The notes under the pieces: generated by a model
Seen by the model: the letters and a program-made list of their open reading frames with translations, nothing else
Told to the model about the DNA's origin: nothing
Database searches by the model: none
From: Rhodobacterales bacterium
GTDB taxonomy: Bacteria; Pseudomonadota; Alphaproteobacteria; Rhodobacterales; Rhodobacteraceae
Direction: 5' to 3'
Assembly (NCBI GenBank): GCA_025362795.1
Contig: JANYFE010000001.1
Span: 1 to 34,555, forward strand
Length of the DNA: 34,555 bases
Shown here: one piece after another, positions 16,535 to 24,152 of the stretch
How positions within the stretch are numbered: position 1 is the stretch's first letter
Layout: every line of letters starts with the position of its first letter
Made by a program: the position numbers and the translations under genes

Positions 16535-17221
16535 ATGGCCACCTTGCGCAAAATCCTGCTGGTCGATGACGATGACGACCTGCGCGAAGCCCTCAGCGAA
16601 CAGCTGGTGATGACGGAAGACTTCGACGTGTTCGAAGCCCGCACCGGCGCCGAGGGCATGGAGAAAGCCAAGGCCGGTTCCTACGACCTCGTGATTCTCG
16701 ACGTGGGCCTCCCCGACACCGATGGCCGCGAATTGTGCCGCCGGATGCGCAAGGGCGGGGTGAAATGCCCGGTTCTGATGCTGACCGGCCATGATTCGGA
16801 CAGCGACACGATTTTGGGTCTCGATGCCGGTGCCAATGATTACGTGACCAAGCCGTTCAAATTCCCGGTCCTGCTGGCCCGGATTCGCGCCCAGTTGCGT
16901 CAGCACGAACAATCGGAAGACGCCATTTTCCAGATGGGCCCCTACACGTTCAAACCGGCGCAAAAGATGCTGCTGGATGCCAAGGAAAAGAAGATTCGCC
17001 TGACCGAAAAAGAGACCAACATATTGAAATACCTATACAGAGCGCAATCGGGGGTTGTGGCCCGCGATGTGCTGCTGCACGAGGTCTGGGGCTACAACGC
17101 CGGCGTCACGACCCACACGCTCGAGACGCATATCTACCGCCTGCGCCAGAAAATCGAACATGATCCGGCCAATGCGCGCCTGCTTGTGACCGAGAATGGC
17201 GGTTACAAACTGGTAGCGTGA
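16535..17221 (+). CDS. OmpR/PhoB-family response regulator
   Basis: The receiver domain (residues 1-120) has the acidic cluster DDDDD at 11-15, the phospho-acceptor Asp56 in LVILDVGLPD, the LTGHD Thr site and the KPFK lysine. The C-terminal winged helix (about 130-228) reads RLTEKETNILKYLYRA, LLHEVWGYN, THTLETHIYRLRQKIE and NGGYKLVA. It is a two-component transcription factor; no histidine kinase is adjacent, so its partner is elsewhere. ATG 16535 is chosen because TGGAG (16524-16528) is 6 bases upstream; GTG 16523 and ATG 16529 are alternatives. A terminator lies 150 bases downstream. Confidence 0.93.
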   Translation: MATLRKILLVDDDDDLREALSEQLVMTEDFDVFEARTGAEGMEKAKAGSYDLVILDVGLPDTDGRELCRRMRKGGVKCPVLMLTGHDSDSDTILGLDAGANDYVTKPFKFPVLLARIRAQLRQHEQSEDAIFQMGPYTFKPAQKMLLDAKEKKIRLTEKETNILKYLYRAQSGVVARDVLLHEVWGYNAGVTTHTLETHIYRLRQKIEHDPANARLLVTENGGYKLVA

Positions 17222-17372
17222 CGGCCACAGGTCACACATAAAACGCGGCGTAACCTAAGAGAAGTCTTATTGTTGCCAAATTATTGGGTTATGTTTGACC
17301 CATGCGATGATTGTCGCATCGACTTCCCCTCGCCGGGTCGGGGTTATGACGCGGTTCCTCCCTGTTGGACCT

Positions 17373-17401
17373 GGCCGGGCCGTGTGCCCGGCCTCTTTTT
17401 T
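17373..17401 (+). terminator. Rho-independent terminator downstream of the response regulator
   Basis: GGCCGGGC (17373-17380) and GCCCGGCC (17386-17393) form a perfect 8-bp stem with loop CGTGT, followed by TCTTTTTT. It lies 152 bases after the response-regulator stop and 11 bases before the convergent MFS gene ends. It may end the regulator mRNA or a small RNA in the gap. Confidence 0.9.
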
Positions 17402-17411
17402 GCCCCGCGCC

Positions 17412-18410
17412 TTACTCCAGCCGCAACCGCAGGGCGGCATAGGCCAGCATCCCCATCGCACCGACCGTTGCCGCCACAAATGGCAGATGCAGCGCGAATG
17501 ACCCCAGCGGCGCCGCCACTGCCACCAGCGTGCCACCCGCCAGCGACCCCAGCGGCAATGTCCCTGATCCGACAAACCGGTAAGCCGCATTGACCCGCCC
17601 CAACAGCTCCGGCGGGATGTGCCGCTGCCGATAGCTGACCGTGACGATGTTCCAGATCATCCCGGTGCAGGCATCGCCCATCAGCGCAGCCCCTGCGATC
17701 CACGGATTGGTCGTAAAGATAAGCACCGCCGATGACAGGATGAACCCCGCGATCGACAGCAGCAGCGCCCGGCTCGGCCCGGCCCGCCCGATGATCCACG
17801 GTGCCGCCAGACTGCCCCCTAGACCACCCGCCGCCAGCGCGGATAGCAACGTACCATAGCCCACCGCGTTCAGCCGCAGAATATCCTGCGCATACAGCAC
17901 CATCACCGACCAGATCATTGCGCTTAGAAAGTTGTAAGCACCCAGCACCAGTGCCAGCCGCCGCAACGGACCGTGCCGCCACAACCAGCCCACACCTTCC
18001 TGCAGCGCGGGCCAGAACCGCTGCACCGCCCGGGGCGCCGCACGCAGCACGGTCAGCCCCGCAATCAGCAGGGCAGCGACCGCCAGCAGCAGCACCGCAG
18101 GGCTGCCCGACAGCGCCTCCAGTGCCAGAACCGCCACCAGCAGCGTCAATGCCGCCCGCACCCCATCACTGGCCACAATCGTCCGGCGGTGGTCCAGCCG
18201 GTCGGTCAACACCCCGAACGGCAGCGCAAACAGCAGCCACGGCAGCTGCGGTGCCATCGCCACAAAACCGATCAGCAACGGGTCGCGCGTCAACAGCGAG
18301 GCGAACCACGGAAACGCCACCGCCGACACGCCAGAGCCCAGATGACTGACGGTTGACGCGGCAAAGATCAGCCGGAAATTGCGATTGCGCGACAGTGCGG
18401 TCTCGGACAT
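17412..18410 (-). CDS. MFS transporter, internally shortened (about ten helices)
   Basis: The protein matches the MFS_3/EntS-like exporters at both ends: RNFRLIFAASTVSHLGSGV, FALPFGVLTDRLDHRRTIV with the A-motif, and WNIVTVSYRQRHIPPELLGR then VNAAYRFVGSG near the C-terminus. It is only 332 aa, against about 410 in relatives. The missing part lies after helix 4 (VLLLAVAALLIAGLTVLRAA), where AVQRFWPALQEGVGWL follows at once; relatives have about 75-80 more residues there, including two helices and the QT..P loop. The frame is open throughout, so this is an in-frame deletion or a natural short form. Substrate unknown. It may be inactive. Convergent with the response regulator. Confidence 0.82.
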   Translation of the reverse strand: MSETALSRNRNFRLIFAASTVSHLGSGVSAVAFPWFASLLTRDPLLIGFVAMAPQLPWLLFALPFGVLTDRLDHRRTIVASDGVRAALTLLVAVLALEALSGSPAVLLLAVAALLIAGLTVLRAAPRAVQRFWPALQEGVGWLWRHGPLRRLALVLGAYNFLSAMIWSVMVLYAQDILRLNAVGYGTLLSALAAGGLGGSLAAPWIIGRAGPSRALLLSIAGFILSSAVLIFTTNPWIAGAALMGDACTGMIWNIVTVSYRQRHIPPELLGRVNAAYRFVGSGTLPLGSLAGGTLVAVAAPLGSFALHLPFVAATVGAMGMLAYAALRLRLE

Positions 18411-18502
18411 GGCCGCACCTTTGCCGCCCCCCCGGCCAAGGTCAAGGCTTGAGCATTGCCCCCCGCTCGCCTAGTCTCGCCCATCCTCGAAAGGAAACCG
18501 CG

Positions 18503-19291
18503 ATGCCCTTCACCCTCGCCACCTGGAACATCAATTCGGTCCGCCTGCGCGAAGGTCTGGTCGCCAAACTGATGCGCGACGAACAGCCTGACATCCTGTG
18601 CCTGCAAGAATGCAAAAGCCCGGTCGAACTGATCCCGAAGGATCTGTTCCAGTCGCTGGGCTACCGCTGGATGGTGGCGCGCGGCCAAAAGGGCTATAAC
18701 GGGGTCGCGATCCTGTCGAAACTGCCGTTGATGGATGTGGGCGGCAATGATTTCGCCGCTCTCGGCCACGCCCGTCACGTTGCGGCGCGGCTGGAAAACG
18801 GCGTCACGATTCACAACTGCTATGTCCCCGCCGGCGGCGACATTCCCGACCGCGCCGAGAATGTGAAATTCGGCCAGAAACTCGATTTCCTGACCGAGAT
18901 GCGCGATCATTTCCGCTGGGAACGCCCCGACCACGCCATTCTGGTCGGTGATCTGAACATCGCCCCCCGCGAAGATGACGTCTGGAACCACAAGGCATTG
19001 TTGAAGATCGTCAGCCATACCCCGGTTGAAGTCGACCATTTCAATGCCGTGATGGAGGCGGGCTTGTGGCAAGATGTCACCCGCGCCGACATTCCCGATG
19101 GTCTGCTCTACAGCTGGTGGTCCTACCGCTCGCCCGACTGGGATACCGCCGACAAAGGCCGGCGGCTTGATCACATCTGGGCCACGCCCGACGTCGCCTC
19201 CGCCGCTCATGGCAGTCGCATCCTGCGGCCGGTCCGGGGCTGGGAACAAGGCAGCGACCACGTCCCGGTCTTTGCGACCTTCGATCTGTAA
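18503..19291 (+). CDS. xthA: Exodeoxyribonuclease III (AP endonuclease)
   Basis: The 262-aa protein has the EEP-fold motifs in order: LATWNINSVRLREGLV, ILCLQECKSP with the metal-binding Glu, GYNGVAILSK, the HNCYVPAGGD segment, ILVGDLNIAPREDDVWN, RRLDHIWATP and the final GSDHVPVFATF. It acts on abasic sites and 3' ends in base-excision repair. ATG 18503 has AAAGGA upstream and matches the family start; the longer frame from 18353 overlaps the divergent MFS gene start. Confidence 0.95.
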   Translation: MPFTLATWNINSVRLREGLVAKLMRDEQPDILCLQECKSPVELIPKDLFQSLGYRWMVARGQKGYNGVAILSKLPLMDVGGNDFAALGHARHVAARLENGVTIHNCYVPAGGDIPDRAENVKFGQKLDFLTEMRDHFRWERPDHAILVGDLNIAPREDDVWNHKALLKIVSHTPVEVDHFNAVMEAGLWQDVTRADIPDGLLYSWWSYRSPDWDTADKGRRLDHIWATPDVASAAHGSRILRPVRGWEQGSDHVPVFATFDL

Positions 19292-19318
19292 TCTGCGCCG
19301 GACCGCCGCCGCCCGCCG

Positions 19319-19791
19319 CTAGGGATTACCCCAGGCGTCGGTGTCATGGTCCGGGTGCTGGTGGTTGGGCGCCCTGAATCTGTGGCAGCATCCCCTGCGG
19401 ATCAGCCGAATAGGCCGGCGCATCACCCGGCAGCCGGTTCAGATCCTTGTACCAGCCGACCCGGCTTTCGGTGCCATATTGCACGACCGGCGGCACCAGA
19501 TCCGGCTGGTCAAACCACCCGGCCGGAACCCCGATCTCGGGATAATCCGGATCGTCAAAGATCATCGACGTCCCGCACGCCCGGCAAAAGCCGCGCCGTG
19601 CCATATCCGAACTTTGAAACCGCGCAAACGCGATCCCGCGTCACCCGGAACTGCGCCTTCAGAACCGGACAAATCACCGCGAACGGCCCGCCCGCCGCTT
19701 TTTGACACATGCGGCAATGAAAAAAAGGGAACGTTCTCCGGTGCCAGATCGCAGGCAAAACGGATCACCCCACACTGACAGCCCCGGTCAT
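19319..19791 (-). pseudogene. GFA/CENP-V family zinc protein, several frameshifts
   Basis: Joining three frames restores a GFA-family protein (glutathione-dependent formaldehyde-activating fold). From ATG 19791 comes a CQCG zinc motif, then IRFACDLAPENVPFF, then HCRMCQKAAGGPFAVICPVL, then DMARRGFCRACGTSMIFDDP, then FDQPDLVPPVVQYG and finally HQHPDHDTDAW before TAG at 19319-19321. Each junction needs a frame change: in the G-run at about 19782-19787, in the T-run at 19720-19726, at about 19625-19645, and at about 19365-19373. All zinc-binding cysteines survive on paper. Two of the shifts are at homopolymers, so sequencing error cannot be excluded for those, but four in 470 bases argues for real decay. 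Confidence 0.85.
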
Positions 19792-19999
19792 CGCAGTGCC
19801 CAAGGCATTGGTTTCACCCCTGTCCGCCCTGCTCCCGTTTTCAGTTTATCGTTTTGGCCGCCCGTCGCCACATGCGCCGACCGCCATTCTACTTACCCAC
19901 AGAAGATTTGCAGCGAATTTCCTTTACACCCTTCCCACAGCCCCCCACTATCCCTAGTAAGGACACGTCAGGCAGACGCTGCTCCTTGCCAGACACCCA

Positions 20000-20028
20000 G
20001 CCGCTAGGGGGGTCTACCCCAGGGCGGC
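20000..20028 (+). promoter_or_regulatory. Hairpin upstream of the YbjN gene
   Basis: GCCGC (20000-20004) pairs with GCGGC (20024-20028) around GGGG-TCTA-CCCC. It ends 18 bases before the YbjN start. The rest of the 255-base gap (19792-20046) shows no gene; it is locally less GC-rich at 19840-19930 and may hold the promoter. Confidence 0.35.
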
Positions 20029-20046
20029 ACAATTGTGAGGCCGGGC

Positions 20047-20550
20047 ATGTCGCTTTCTGAAAACCATTACTCCAGCGATGATCTGCATCCGATCGACATC
20101 GTCGAAACCCTGGCTGAATCGCATGCCTGGGAATTCGACCGCGTCACCGAAGACCAGATCGCGATGGCGGTCGAGGGCCAGTGGCGCACCTATTCGCTCA
20201 CCCTTGCATGGTCGGCCCAGGACGAAACCCTGCGTCTGATCTGCACGTTTGAAATGGAGCCTCCCGAAAATCGCATGGGCCCGCTCTATGATCTGCTGAA
20301 CCGCTGCAATGACATGGTCTGGACCGGCGCGTTCACCTATTGGGCCGAACAGAAACTGATGGTCTGGCGCTATGGCCTCTTGCTGTCGGGCGGCCAGATA
20401 GCCGCCCCCGAACAGATCGACGACATGATCTCCTCCGCCGTTCTGGCCGCCGAACGGTTTTACCCGGCCTTCCAGCTTGTCACATGGGGCGACCGCAGCC
20501 CCGCCGATAGCCTGAAAGTCGCCATTGCCGAGGCCTACGGTCGGGCCTAA
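20047..20550 (+). CDS. YbjN-domain protein
   Basis: The 167-aa product fits the YbjN family of alphaproteobacteria: HPIDIVETLAESHAWEFDRV, the AVEGQWRTYSLTLAW segment, RLICTFEMEPPENRMGPLYD and LLNRCNDMVWTGAFTYW. The fold resembles type III secretion chaperones; function is unknown, with links to sensory transduction in E. coli. ATG 20047 is chosen because TGAGG lies upstream; GTG 20035 would be an alternative. It stands 24 bases before proC and probably shares its mRNA. Confidence 0.88.
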   Translation: MSLSENHYSSDDLHPIDIVETLAESHAWEFDRVTEDQIAMAVEGQWRTYSLTLAWSAQDETLRLICTFEMEPPENRMGPLYDLLNRCNDMVWTGAFTYWAEQKLMVWRYGLLLSGGQIAAPEQIDDMISSAVLAAERFYPAFQLVTWGDRSPADSLKVAIAEAYGRA

Positions 20551-20574
20551 CCTGCCGTCAAAACGGAGGTTTGG

Positions 20575-21387
20575 ATGGCTTTGGATGATGTGGCCCGTGA
20601 CGGGCTTGTGCTGCTGGGCTGCGGCAAGATGGGCACTGCCCTGCTGACCGGATGGCTCGCCGAAGGCATCCCCGCCAGCGCGTTCTGGGTGATCGAACCG
20701 AACCCGACCGACTGGCTGCTTTCCAAAGGCGTCCATCTCAACGAACCCTTGCCCAAATCCCCCGCCGTCGCCCTTGTCGCCGTCAAACCGCAGATGATGG
20801 GCACGGCGCTGCCCGCCCTGCAAGCCCTGGGCAATGGCACAACCCTGTTCATCTCGATCGCCGCCGGCACTTCCATCGCCACATTTGCGGCGGCGCTGGG
20901 CGCGAAGACCCCCATCGTACGCACCATGCCCAACACGCCGGCCATGGTCGGTCGCGGCATCACCGGCATCTGCGCCAACAGCCATGCCGGGGCCAAAGGC
21001 CTCGCCACCACCCGCGCCCTGATGGAAGTGGTGGGGCAGGTCATCGAACTCGACGGCGAACACCAGATCGACGCCGTCACCGCCGTCTCCGGCTCCGGCC
21101 CGGCCTATGTGTTCCACCTGATCGAGGCGATGGCCGCGGCGGGCGCAGCCATTGGCCTTTCCGAAGCCGTCGCCATGCAACTCGCCCGCGCCACGGTCTG
21201 CGGCGCCGGCGAACTGGCCCACCGCTCCCCCGACAGCGCCGCGCAATTGCGCATCAACGTCACCTCCCCCGGCGGCACCACCGCCGCCGCCTTGGCCGTT
21301 CTGATGCACCCCGACACCGGCTTTCCGCCGCTGTTGCAAAAGGCAGTCAAAGCCGCCGCCGACCGGGGCAGGGAACTCGGCCTATGA
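20575..21387 (+). CDS. proC: Pyrroline-5-carboxylate reductase
   Basis: The 270-aa protein has the N-terminal dinucleotide motif LVLLGCGKMGTALLTGWL and the ProC signatures VRTMPNTPAMVGRGITGIC, AVSGSGPAYVFHLIEAM and TSPGGTTAAALAVL. It reduces pyrroline-5-carboxylate to proline in the last step of proline synthesis. ATG 20575 has CGGAGG upstream. Its stop overlaps the start of the tRNA-binding protein gene (ATGA). Confidence 0.95.
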   Translation: MALDDVARDGLVLLGCGKMGTALLTGWLAEGIPASAFWVIEPNPTDWLLSKGVHLNEPLPKSPAVALVAVKPQMMGTALPALQALGNGTTLFISIAAGTSIATFAAALGAKTPIVRTMPNTPAMVGRGITGICANSHAGAKGLATTRALMEVVGQVIELDGEHQIDAVTAVSGSGPAYVFHLIEAMAAAGAAIGLSEAVAMQLARATVCGAGELAHRSPDSAAQLRINVTSPGGTTAAALAVLMHPDTGFPPLLQKAVKAAADRGRELGL

Positions 21388-21716
21388 TCAGCTATGACGA
21401 TTTCACCAAGGTCGATATCAGAGTGGGCCGGATCACCCGCGCCGAACCCTTCCCAGAAGCGCGCAAACCTGCCTTCAAACTCTGGGTCGATTTCGGCGCC
21501 GATCTGGGTGAAAAACGCTCCTCCGCCCAGATCACCCGCCACTACACGCCAGAGACGCTGATCGGCCGCCACGTGCTTGCCGTCGTCAATTTTCCACCGC
21601 GCCAGATCGGCAAAGTCCTGTCCGAAGTCCTCGTCCTCGGCGTCCCCGATGCCGATGGCGAGGTTGTGCTGATCGCCCCGGACCACACGGTACCACTCGG
21701 AGGCCGTCTGTTTTGA
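21384..21716 (+). CDS. csaA: CsaA-type tRNA-binding domain protein
   Basis: The 110-aa product reads FTKVDIRVGRITRAEPFPEA, KPAFKLWVDFG, KRSSAQITRHYTPETLIGR, VLAVVNFPPRQIG and SEVLVLGVPD. This is the OB-fold tRNA-binding domain of CsaA, related to the C-terminal part of MetRS. CsaA is described as a chaperone-like factor in export in Bacillus; in proteobacteria its role is unclear. It overlaps proC at the start and the dehydrogenase gene at the end, so all three are translated from one message. Confidence 0.9.
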   Translation: MISYDDFTKVDIRVGRITRAEPFPEARKPAFKLWVDFGADLGEKRSSAQITRHYTPETLIGRHVLAVVNFPPRQIGKVLSEVLVLGVPDADGEVVLIAPDHTVPLGGRLF

Positions 21717-22654
21717 ACCTGCTGATCACCCGTCGCCTGCCGCCCCGCGTGATCGCTGCCGCCCGCGCCCGCTTTGACGTGACCTACCGCGACGAAACCA
21801 CGCCGCTTGCCCCCGCCGACCTTCGCGCCGCGCTGCGCGATTACGACGCCATCCTGCCCACGCTCGGTGATCTGTTCCGCGCCGATGTGTTTGCCGATGT
21901 CGCCGGGCCCCGCGCCAAAATCCTCGCCAATTTCGGCGTCGGCACCAACCATATCGACACCGCCGCCGCCCGCGCCGCAGGTCTGCACGTGACCAATACG
22001 CCCGGAGCCGTGACCGACGCCACCGCCGACATCGCCCTGACCCTGATCTTGATGACCGCGCGGCGCGCCGGTGAAGGCGAACGGATGCTCCGCGCCGGAC
22101 AGTGGCATGGCTGGCACCCGACCCAGATGCTGGGCACCCATGTCAGCGGCAAATCCGTCGGCATCATCGGCATGGGCCGCATCGGCCGCGCCATCGCCCA
22201 CCGCTGCCACCACGGCTTTGGCATGAAAGTCCTGTTCCACAACCGCTCGACCGTACCACATGACTTCGCCACCCAATCCACCCTGCAAGAGACGCTGCAA
22301 GCCGATTTTGTTGTGCTCGCCGTGCCCGCCACGGCCGAAACCCGCCATCTGATCAACGCGGGAACCCTGTCGCAGATGCGTCCCACCGCCATCTTGATCA
22401 ACATCGCCCGCGGCGACGTCATCGACGAAGCCGCCCTGATCACCGCCCTGCAATCGCGCCAGATCGCCGCTGCGGGCCTTGATGTCTACGAACAGGAACC
22501 GCATGTGCCCGCCGCCCTGATCGCCTTGGAAAACCTCACCCTTCTGCCGCATCTCGGCACCGCCGCCCTCGAAGTGCGCGAGGCGATGGGCCTGATGGCC
22601 GTCGCCAACCTCATCGCCTTTCAACAAGGCCAGCCGCTGCCAAACCCGGTCTGA
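21713..22654 (+). CDS. D-isomer 2-hydroxyacid dehydrogenase (glyoxylate/hydroxypyruvate reductase type)
   Basis: The 313-aa protein has VGIIGMGRIGRAIAHRC (NAD(P) Rossmann motif), NIARGDVIDEAAL with the substrate-binding Arg, the catalytic Glu in YEQEPHVP and the catalytic His in LLPHLGTAAL. FGVGTNHIDTAAARAAG fits the GyaR/GRHPR subgroup, which reduces glyoxylate or hydroxypyruvate. The start is TTG 21713: it overlaps the preceding stop (TTGA-type overlap), GGAGG lies at 21699-21703, and the protein N-terminus (NLLITRRLPPRV) fits exactly. The stop is followed by a recurring 3' element. Confidence 0.9.
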   Translation: MNLLITRRLPPRVIAAARARFDVTYRDETTPLAPADLRAALRDYDAILPTLGDLFRADVFADVAGPRAKILANFGVGTNHIDTAAARAAGLHVTNTPGAVTDATADIALTLILMTARRAGEGERMLRAGQWHGWHPTQMLGTHVSGKSVGIIGMGRIGRAIAHRCHHGFGMKVLFHNRSTVPHDFATQSTLQETLQADFVVLAVPATAETRHLINAGTLSQMRPTAILINIARGDVIDEAALITALQSRQIAAAGLDVYEQEPHVPAALIALENLTLLPHLGTAALEVREAMGLMAVANLIAFQQGQPLPNPV

Positions 22655-22672
22655 CATGTCCCGCCCCGTGCG

Positions 22673-22706
22673 ATTTACTCTTTTCCAAATACTCCCGCCG
22701 GAGGCG
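22673..22706 (-). repeat. Recurring intergenic element, copy 1
   Basis: Starting 18 bases after the dehydrogenase stop, the sense strand reads TTTACTCTTTTCC, AAATACTCCC, then a GC-rich inverted segment (GCCGGAGGCGCCTGCGGC). The same arrangement follows the 70-aa gene at 28982. On the opposite strand it reads GGGAGTATTTGGAAAAGAG. The rest of the 135-base gap shows no gene. Confidence 0.6.
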
Positions 22707-22789
22707 CCTGCGGCACCACACGCCACCACGGCGCCGCATTTTCCGTCCCCAAATGGGCCCGCCGCCGGCACATCCTTCCAGGTCACGCC

Positions 22790-23440
22790 ATGATCCTGTC
22801 CCGCGGCCGCCGCTTCATCTTCATCCATATCCCCAAGACCGGCGGCACCGCGCTGACCCTCGCGCTCGAGGCCCGCGCCATGCAGGATGACATCCTGATC
22901 GGCGACACGCCCAAGGCCCGCGCCCGAAAGGCCCGGCTCAACGGCGTCAAATCCCGCGGCCGCTTGTGGAAACATTCGACCCTGTCCGACATATCCGGCC
23001 TGGCCACCGACGCCGAAATCGCCAGCTTCTTCACCGTCACGCTGGTCCGCAACCCGTGGGACCGTGCCGTCAGCTACTATCACTGGCTGCGCAGTCAGAA
23101 TTTCGCCCATCCCGCCGTGGGCCTCGCCAAAAGCCTGAGCTTCAGCGGCTTTCTGAACCATCCCCAGACCCGGACCGCCCTTACCCTGTGGCCCCACACC
23201 GCCTATCTGCGCGACCGGTTCGGCCAAGAACGCGCCAGCCTTTACGTCCGTCTCGAACATCTGACCACCGACCTCGCACCGTTCGAGGCGCATCTCGGCT
23301 TTCGCCTGACCGTCCCGCAGGTCAACATGTCCGACCGCGCCCGGGACTGGCGCGGCTATTACACCGCCGCCGACGCCGCGTTGATCGCCGCGATTTCCGC
23401 CGCCGACATCGCCCGCTTCGGTTATCATTTCGATCCGTAA
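22790..23440 (+). CDS. Sulfotransferase family 2-like protein
   Basis: The 216-aa protein begins RGRRFIFIHIPKTGGTALTL, the 5'-PSB (PAPS phosphate) loop of Sulfotransfer_2 enzymes. VTLVRNPWDRAVSYYHWLRS is the 3'-phosphate-binding segment, and YVRLEHLTTDL with a later DWRGYYTAAD fits the family end. Such enzymes transfer sulfate from PAPS to carbohydrates; in Rhodobacterales they are often near surface-polysaccharide genes, but none are seen here. The Shine-Dalgarno is weak (CAGGTC). Substrate unknown. Confidence 0.87.
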   Translation: MILSRGRRFIFIHIPKTGGTALTLALEARAMQDDILIGDTPKARARKARLNGVKSRGRLWKHSTLSDISGLATDAEIASFFTVTLVRNPWDRAVSYYHWLRSQNFAHPAVGLAKSLSFSGFLNHPQTRTALTLWPHTAYLRDRFGQERASLYVRLEHLTTDLAPFEAHLGFRLTVPQVNMSDRARDWRGYYTAADAALIAAISAADIARFGYHFDP

Positions 23441-23522
23441 AACCCGCAACAAGCGCCGCACCCCTGCCGCATTCCCCCCGCCGCCGTGCCGCATCCGGGC
23501 GCTATTTCCAGGGTTCGGAACC

Positions 23523-24152
23523 ATGGGAACCACGATGGGTCGCCACGACATCAGCCTCAGCGCTTCCGGCAACCGCAGCGTGCTTGCCACCGGACTTTAT
23601 GGCCCGACCCCGGTGCTGACGGCATCTGGCTGGCGGGCTCTGGCAGACCTCGCCCCCGGTGATCTGGTGGAGACCCAGGATCAGGGCCTGACCCCGGTTG
23701 CCACAATCCGCCCGGAACTGCGCCCGGCGCTGTGGTCGGTCCACCTGCCGCCCGGTGCCTGTGGCAATGCCACCGCCCTGACCCTGCCGCCCGGCCAGCC
23801 TGTCCTGATCGAGACCCGCTTTGCCCTGCCGTTCTGCGGCGAGACCAGCGCCCTTGTCCCGGCGATGGCGCTGGAAGGCTGGCGTGGCATCGCGCCGCAT
23901 GTCCCGGCGCGGACCGAACAGATGCTGCAACTGCACCTCCATCGCCCCGGCATCCTGTTCGCCGGTCCCGGCCTGCGCGCCTATGCGCCGGGCACCGACG
24001 CGGTCTTTGACCTGATGCACCTGTTGCAGCCGCCGACCCATCCGGTCCTGCCGCTGGCCGCCGCCCGCCAGCTGATGGCCAGCCTGATTGCCGAAGAGGC
24101 CGGCCTTGGCCTGCTTCAGGCCGCCGCCTTGCGCCCGCCGAACCTGTCGTAG
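23523..24152 (+). CDS. Hint-domain protein (Rhodobacterales type)
   Basis: The 209-aa protein contains a Hedgehog/intein (Hint_2-like) module: GLYGPTPVLTASGWRALADL, then APGDLVETQDQG, LPPGQPVLIETRFALPFCGE and the LHRPGILFAGPGLRAY segment. In these stand-alone Hint proteins the usual catalytic N-terminal Cys is not evident (here GPTPV), so self-splicing is doubtful. Many relatives are C-terminal parts of secreted calcium-binding proteins; this one is short and has no RTX repeats. ATG 23535 is an alternative start. Its end overlaps the convergent fadB gene by 37 bases. Confidence 0.8.
   Translation: MGTTMGRHDISLSASGNRSVLATGLYGPTPVLTASGWRALADLAPGDLVETQDQGLTPVATIRPELRPALWSVHLPPGACGNATALTLPPGQPVLIETRFALPFCGETSALVPAMALEGWRGIAPHVPARTEQMLQLHLHRPGILFAGPGLRAYAPGTDAVFDLMHLLQPPTHPVLPLAAARQLMASLIAEEAGLGLLQAAALRPPNLS

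Noticed and set aside
20014-21339. 441-codon open frame on the minus strand
   Set aside because: It lies opposite YbjN and proC, is Gly/Ala/Arg/His biased, and shows no domain; typical of high-GC mirror frames.
21542-23590. 682-codon open frame on the minus strand
   Set aside because: It is Gly-rich shadow coding opposite the dehydrogenase and sulfotransferase genes, with no family motifs and no start signal.
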